Below are positions 61,078 through 64,000 of a stretch of 64,000 bases of DNA, piece after piece; within the stretch, counting starts at the first letter, position 1, and every line of letters starts with the position of its first letter. Under the pieces are notes generated by a model, which was not told the DNA's origin, did not search any database, and saw only the letters and a program-made list of their open reading frames with translations. The stretch lies in assembly GCF_020639365.1 (NCBI RefSeq), contig NZ_JAINUL010000001.1:5157431-5221430 (forward strand). The letters are read 5' to 3'. This DNA is from Streptomyces flavotricini (GTDB taxonomy: Bacteria; Actinomycetota; Actinomycetes; Streptomycetales; Streptomycetaceae). The position numbers and the translations under genes were made by a program.

Positions 61078-62355
61078 TCAGGGGCGGGTGATGCGGACCT
61101 GGAAGCTCCCGTTGCGCAGCTCGCCCACCACCGAGATGCTGACGCCGGCCTGGTCGTCGGTGAAGGTCTCGCCCGGCCGGAACGGCGCGTCCGAGAGCTC
61201 CCCGTGCACGTTGGGCCGCCGGGTGCAGCCGCCGCTGCCGACCGCGCTGTCGGAGACGGTGACGGGCCCGCGCCCGGTGTCCACCTGGGAGTCCACCTTG
61301 TAGATCAGTACTCCGGGCTTGCAGATGGCCTCGTCGTTCCCGGCCAGGGTGCGCACCTCCACCGCGTACCCGGCGGTCTCCGACAGCGGTACGAAGGCCA
61401 GCTTGGTGCCGCCCTCCACGGCCAGCGGGGTCAGGGTGTGGTCGCTGACGCCGGATTTCGCGGCGCAGCTGATCTGCGAGCTGTCCAGCCAGCCCAGCTT
61501 CCACTTGTGCCAGCCCAGCAGGTCGTTGTTGGCTCCCCAGTCCTCGCTCATGATGTCCCAGTGCCCGACCGCGCCCCCGCCGTCGGCGGTGTAGAGGTCG
61601 GGCAGCCCGAAGACGTGCCCGTTCTCGTGCGGGAGCACCCGGTATCCGGTCTCCCGGTACGTGCCCGAGCCGTCGTCCTGGCGGCTGTAGACGAAGGACG
61701 TGTTCGCGAGCGGTACGCCATCGGCCATCGGGGCCTCGGCGTTGCCGGAGAAGGTCACCGAGAGCACGGTGTCCAGGGCGGACGGTCCGGCGTTCGGCGT
61801 GACGAGGATGTTGACCAGGTCGTATCGGCTGAAGTCCACCTCGGCGTCGGCGGCCTTCGCGATGTGCTCGACGAGCTGCCGGTAGCCGGGCTCGTACGCG
61901 GACCCGCGCTCGATCCCGTACGCGGCGAACGGCATCGGCATCCGCAGCCAGGTCCTTATCGGCGCCTCGGCCCGGTACGTGAGCCGGCCGTAGGAGCTGG
62001 TGCGGAACCAGTCGGAGGTCTGGGGGAAGAACTCCGCCATGCGGTCCAGGGCGGTGCCCTCGCCCTTGGCGTCCGGGAAGTCGATCATCAGGTTCAGCGC
62101 GCGGACCTCGCCGGTCGAGCGGGAGTACCCGGGTGGGGTCGGCAGCCCCTCGGACATCTGGACGCCCATCGCGCCGGTGATCCGGCAGGGTGCCAGCGCA
62201 GACTCGGCGCTCGTGGCCACGGGCCCGGCCGCGGAGTGGCTGCGGCCGGATATCCCGGTGCTGGCGGTGGCGGTGATCCCGAGGGCCAGCACGGTGAGGC
62301 CGATGTACGCGCCGGCGCGGCGTGGTCTGCGTATCCGGTGGCGGGTCTGCGGCAT
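61078..62355 (-). CDS. Secreted M6-family metalloprotease (immune inhibitor A-like)
   Basis: The 425-residue protein starts at ATG 62355. A basic N-terminus and hydrophobic helix (AYIGLTVLALGITATASTG) form the signal. The catalytic domain contains RALNLMIDFPDAKGEGT, YGRLTYRAEAPIRTWLRMP and the zinc motif VLPHENGHVFGLPDLY (HExxHxxGLPD) followed by GHWDIMSEDWG with the met-turn-like region. A beta-rich C-terminal part (FRPGETFTDDQAGVSISVVG) completes the family pattern. It is a secreted zinc endopeptidase. Its start is divergent from the TetR gene, so both may be controlled by the region 62356-62601. Confidence 0.92.
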   Translation of the reverse strand: MPQTRHRIRRPRRAGAYIGLTVLALGITATASTGISGRSHSAAGPVATSAESALAPCRITGAMGVQMSEGLPTPPGYSRSTGEVRALNLMIDFPDAKGEGTALDRMAEFFPQTSDWFRTSSYGRLTYRAEAPIRTWLRMPMPFAAYGIERGSAYEPGYRQLVEHIAKAADAEVDFSRYDLVNILVTPNAGPSALDTVLSVTFSGNAEAPMADGVPLANTSFVYSRQDDGSGTYRETGYRVLPHENGHVFGLPDLYTADGGGAVGHWDIMSEDWGANNDLLGWHKWKLGWLDSSQISCAAKSGVSDHTLTPLAVEGGTKLAFVPLSETAGYAVEVRTLAGNDEAICKPGVLIYKVDSQVDTGRGPVTVSDSAVGSGGCTRRPNVHGELSDAPFRPGETFTDDQAGVSISVVGELRNGSFQVRITRP

Positions 62356-62503
62356 GGAGATCGCCTTCGGGTCCGCGGCAGCCGGCCGGGCCCGGACTGC
62401 GCTCTGTGCGATCACCCTCCGTCGGCTGCGGCGCGCCCGCGCGCCGGGTGCGTCCGAACGGGAACCGCGGCGTGAGCCAGGTCACACAAGAGAGTGAAAT
62501 AAC

Positions 62504-62559
62504 CGGGGAGGCAATCCCCGTTTGTACGTGAGTCCCGCAAAGCGGGGACCGACTCCCCG
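62504..62559 (+). promoter_or_regulatory. Two copies of a TetR-type palindrome
   Basis: CGGGGAGGCAATCCCCG (62504-62520) and CGGGGACCGACTCCCCG (62543-62559) share the arms CGGGGA and TCCCCG around five bases, and both are followed by TTTG. They lie 39 bases apart, 43-98 bases before the TetR start. This is typical of operators for the divergent or own regulator. Confidence 0.7.
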
Positions 62560-62601
62560 TTTGGGGGGCGGGTACGAGACCCAGGCCCAGGGAGGCCTCG
62601 C

Positions 62602-63354
62602 ATGAAGCGCCCCACCACCCCGGCGGCGGACCCGTCCGCCCCGGCGGCGGCCGTGGACCTGTCGGCGGACCGGTCCGTGGATCCGGCGCTGCCGTCGGGC
62701 CCGGCGCGGTCGTCGGACGCGGCTCCCACCCCGGTCCCGCGGCCGCGGGCGGACGCCGTGCGCAACCGCGAGCGGATCCTGGTGGCGGCGCGCGAGGTGC
62801 TGGTGGAGCAGGGCTCGGGGGCGCCCTTCGACGAGATCGCCCGCCGGGCGGGCGTCGGCAACGCGACCCTCTACCGGCACTTCCCCGACCGGGCGGCCCT
62901 CGTGCACCACGTCGTGCTCTTCGTGATGGACCGGGTGACCGTCCAGGCCGAGGACTCCCTCGCCGAGGAGTCCGACGCCTTCGCCGCGCTGTGCCGCTTC
63001 ACGCACGCGGCGGCGGACGAGCGGATCGGCGCCCTGTGCCCCATGCTCGCCGGGGACTTCGACGGCGAGCACCCCGAACTCATCGCGGCCCGCGAGGCCT
63101 TGGCGGCAGCCGTCGAGACCCTCGTGGCCGCGGGCCAGGAAGCCGGGCTGGTCCGCACGGACATCGGCGTCGGCGACCTGATGGTCGCCCTCTCCCAGCT
63201 CAGCCGGCCGCTGCCGGGCATTTCGTGCATGGCGGTCGACGGATTCGTCCACCGTCATCTCCAGCTGTTCCTGGACGGGTTGCGGGCGCCGGCCCGCTCC
63301 GAACTGCCGGGCGAGGCGGCCACGCTCGAGGACCTCAGGCAGAAAACCATGTGA
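62602..63354 (+). CDS. TetR-family transcriptional regulator
   Basis: The 250-residue protein has an N-terminal Ala/Pro-rich extension of about 50 residues. The DNA-binding domain follows (RNRERILVAAREVLVEQGSG, APFDEIARRAGVGNATLYRH, FPDRAALV), the standard TetR helix-turn-helix. The ligand domain has ALCRFTHAAADERIGALCPM and GDLMVALSQLSRPLPGISCM. It is followed 93 bases later by an MFS exporter gene on the same strand, so it is probably a drug- or metabolite-responsive repressor. Two palindromes lie upstream. Confidence 0.9.
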   Translation: MKRPTTPAADPSAPAAAVDLSADRSVDPALPSGPARSSDAAPTPVPRPRADAVRNRERILVAAREVLVEQGSGAPFDEIARRAGVGNATLYRHFPDRAALVHHVVLFVMDRVTVQAEDSLAEESDAFAALCRFTHAAADERIGALCPMLAGDFDGEHPELIAAREALAAAVETLVAAGQEAGLVRTDIGVGDLMVALSQLSRPLPGISCMAVDGFVHRHLQLFLDGLRAPARSELPGEAATLEDLRQKTM

Positions 63355-63447
63355 CGCCCCGGGTCGCGCCCGCTAGCGTCGTAAACCCGTCTCAAACAGT
63401 TTTAAAGATCATATTTCAGTCATTCCGCACAGTAAGTGGGTACCCCC

Positions 63448-64000
63448 ATGTCAAAAACAGCCGCGCCCGCGCCGCTGGCTGCCGATCCCAGTCGCTGGAA
63501 GGCACTCGTCTTCATAGCCCTGGCCCAGCTGATGGTCGTCCTCGACGCGACGATCGTGAACATCGCCCTCCCGTCCGCCCAGACCGACCTCGGCATCTCC
63601 GACGGCAACCGCCAGTGGGTCATCACCGCGTACGCGCTGGCCTTCGGCGGACTGCTGCTCTTCGGCGGCCGCATCGCCGACAAGTGGGGCCGTAAGAACG
63701 CCTTCATCGTCGGCCTCATCGGCTTCGCCCTGGCCTCCGCGCTCGGCGGCGCCGCCAACGGCGAGGCGATGATGCTGGGCGCCCGCGCCCTCCAGGGCGC
63801 CTTCGGCGCACTGCTGGCCCCGGCCGCGCTCTCCCTGCTGGCCGTCATGTTCACCGACGCCAAGGAACGCGCCAAGGCCTTCGGCATCTACGGTGCGATC
63901 GCCGGCGGCGGCGGCGCCGTCGGCCTGATCCTCGGCGGCTTCCTCACCGAGTACCTGAACTGGCGCTGGACCTTCTTCGTCAACATCCCGTTCGCGATCA
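63448..64000 (+). CDS. MFS exporter, DHA2-type, N-terminal part (runs off the window)
   Basis: The first 184 residues start at ATG 63448 and end at the window edge. They show WKALVFIALAQLMVVLDATI, VNIALPSAQTDLG (motif D1 of DHA2 exporters), the motif GGRIADKWGRKNAF (motif A), GARALQGAFGALLAPAALS (motif B-type) and GGGGAVGLILGGFLTEYLNWRWTFFVN (motif C). This is a 14-helix EmrB/QacA-type exporter. Its position after the TetR gene suggests regulated export of a toxic compound. The gap 63355-63447 contains the AT-rich TTTTAAAGATCATATTTCAG, suitable for a promoter. Confidence 0.92.
   Translation, partial: MSKTAAPAPLAADPSRWKALVFIALAQLMVVLDATIVNIALPSAQTDLGISDGNRQWVITAYALAFGGLLLFGGRIADKWGRKNAFIVGLIGFALASALGGAANGEAMMLGARALQGAFGALLAPAALSLLAVMFTDAKERAKAFGIYGAIAGGGGAVGLILGGFLTEYLNWRWTFFVNIPFAI

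Overview
The window is high-GC actinomycete DNA, almost certainly Streptomyces. The proteins have strong third-position GC, AGGAG-type ribosome sites, many secreted and Tat-like products, ALF-repeat, MAB_1171c-type and CU044_5270-type proteins, a class F sortase, and rare TTA codons in two or more secreted-protein genes. Bases 1 to about 53,200 look like an accessory region or island, full of broken genes, IS elements, secreted effectors and immunity genes. From about 53,250 to 64,000 the genes are compact and intact and look like ordinary chromosome. The join falls inside the 5' end of a D-Ala-D-Ala carboxypeptidase gene.

Layout. 1-2000: tail of a Bcr/CflA-type drug exporter, an integrase relic and a frameshifted membrane protein gene. 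2002-7058: a compact gene set of cytochrome P450, a 60-residue peptide, a prolyl-oligopeptidase-type S9 peptidase and a divergent MFS exporter. It reads as a candidate ribosomal-peptide (RiPP) cluster. 7180-12343: gene debris, an ISAs1 element facing a decayed ISAs1 relic across a membrane-anchored protein gene, a barstar-domain gene and an IS5-family element. 12527-16457: a subtilase, an IS481-family element in a duplicated CTAG-type target, small stress-type proteins and a lamin-tail protein. 17618-27223: three secreted FG-GAP/VCBS-repeat proteins (two SGNH esterases and a catalytically degenerate trypsin-fold protein), a 1133-residue ALF-repeat protein and a divergent secreted protein. 27236-29828: an XRE regulator, an IrrE-like metallopeptidase and a MAB_1171c membrane protein in one operon. 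30000-34140: small genes and debris of IS3, IS701 and a TPR regulator, plus a NUDIX hydrolase.

34142-40093 is a type VII-linked polymorphic toxin operon: SseB-like protein, WXG/Esx-like protein, 1539-residue RHS toxin with an Ntox30-like tip, then a probable immunity gene. 40487-46571: an I36-type inhibitor, an ECF sigma factor with its CU044_5270 partner, secreted proteins and IS remnants. 46961-52031: a 1451-residue secreted protein (propeller-like, lytic-transglycosylase-like, golvesin-like and NucA/NucB-like nuclease regions) facing a SUKH (SMI1/KNR4) immunity gene.

53,200-64,000: 5'-truncated DacC-type carboxypeptidase, a polytopic membrane protein, a small protein, a lipobox-bearing class F sortase, tRNA-Arg(CCT), an orphan xanthine-dehydrogenase FAD subunit, a RidA protein, an M6 metalloprotease, a TetR regulator with two identical-type palindromes upstream, and the start of a DHA2-type MFS exporter.

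Two systems deserve most attention: the P450/peptide/prolyl-oligopeptidase/exporter cassette, whose peptide lacks the Trp and Tyr used by known P450-crosslinked RiPPs, and the secreted nuclease/SUKH pair, whose gene carries TTA codons and an AT-richer 3' part. All functional statements rest on reading motifs by eye; no database search was run.
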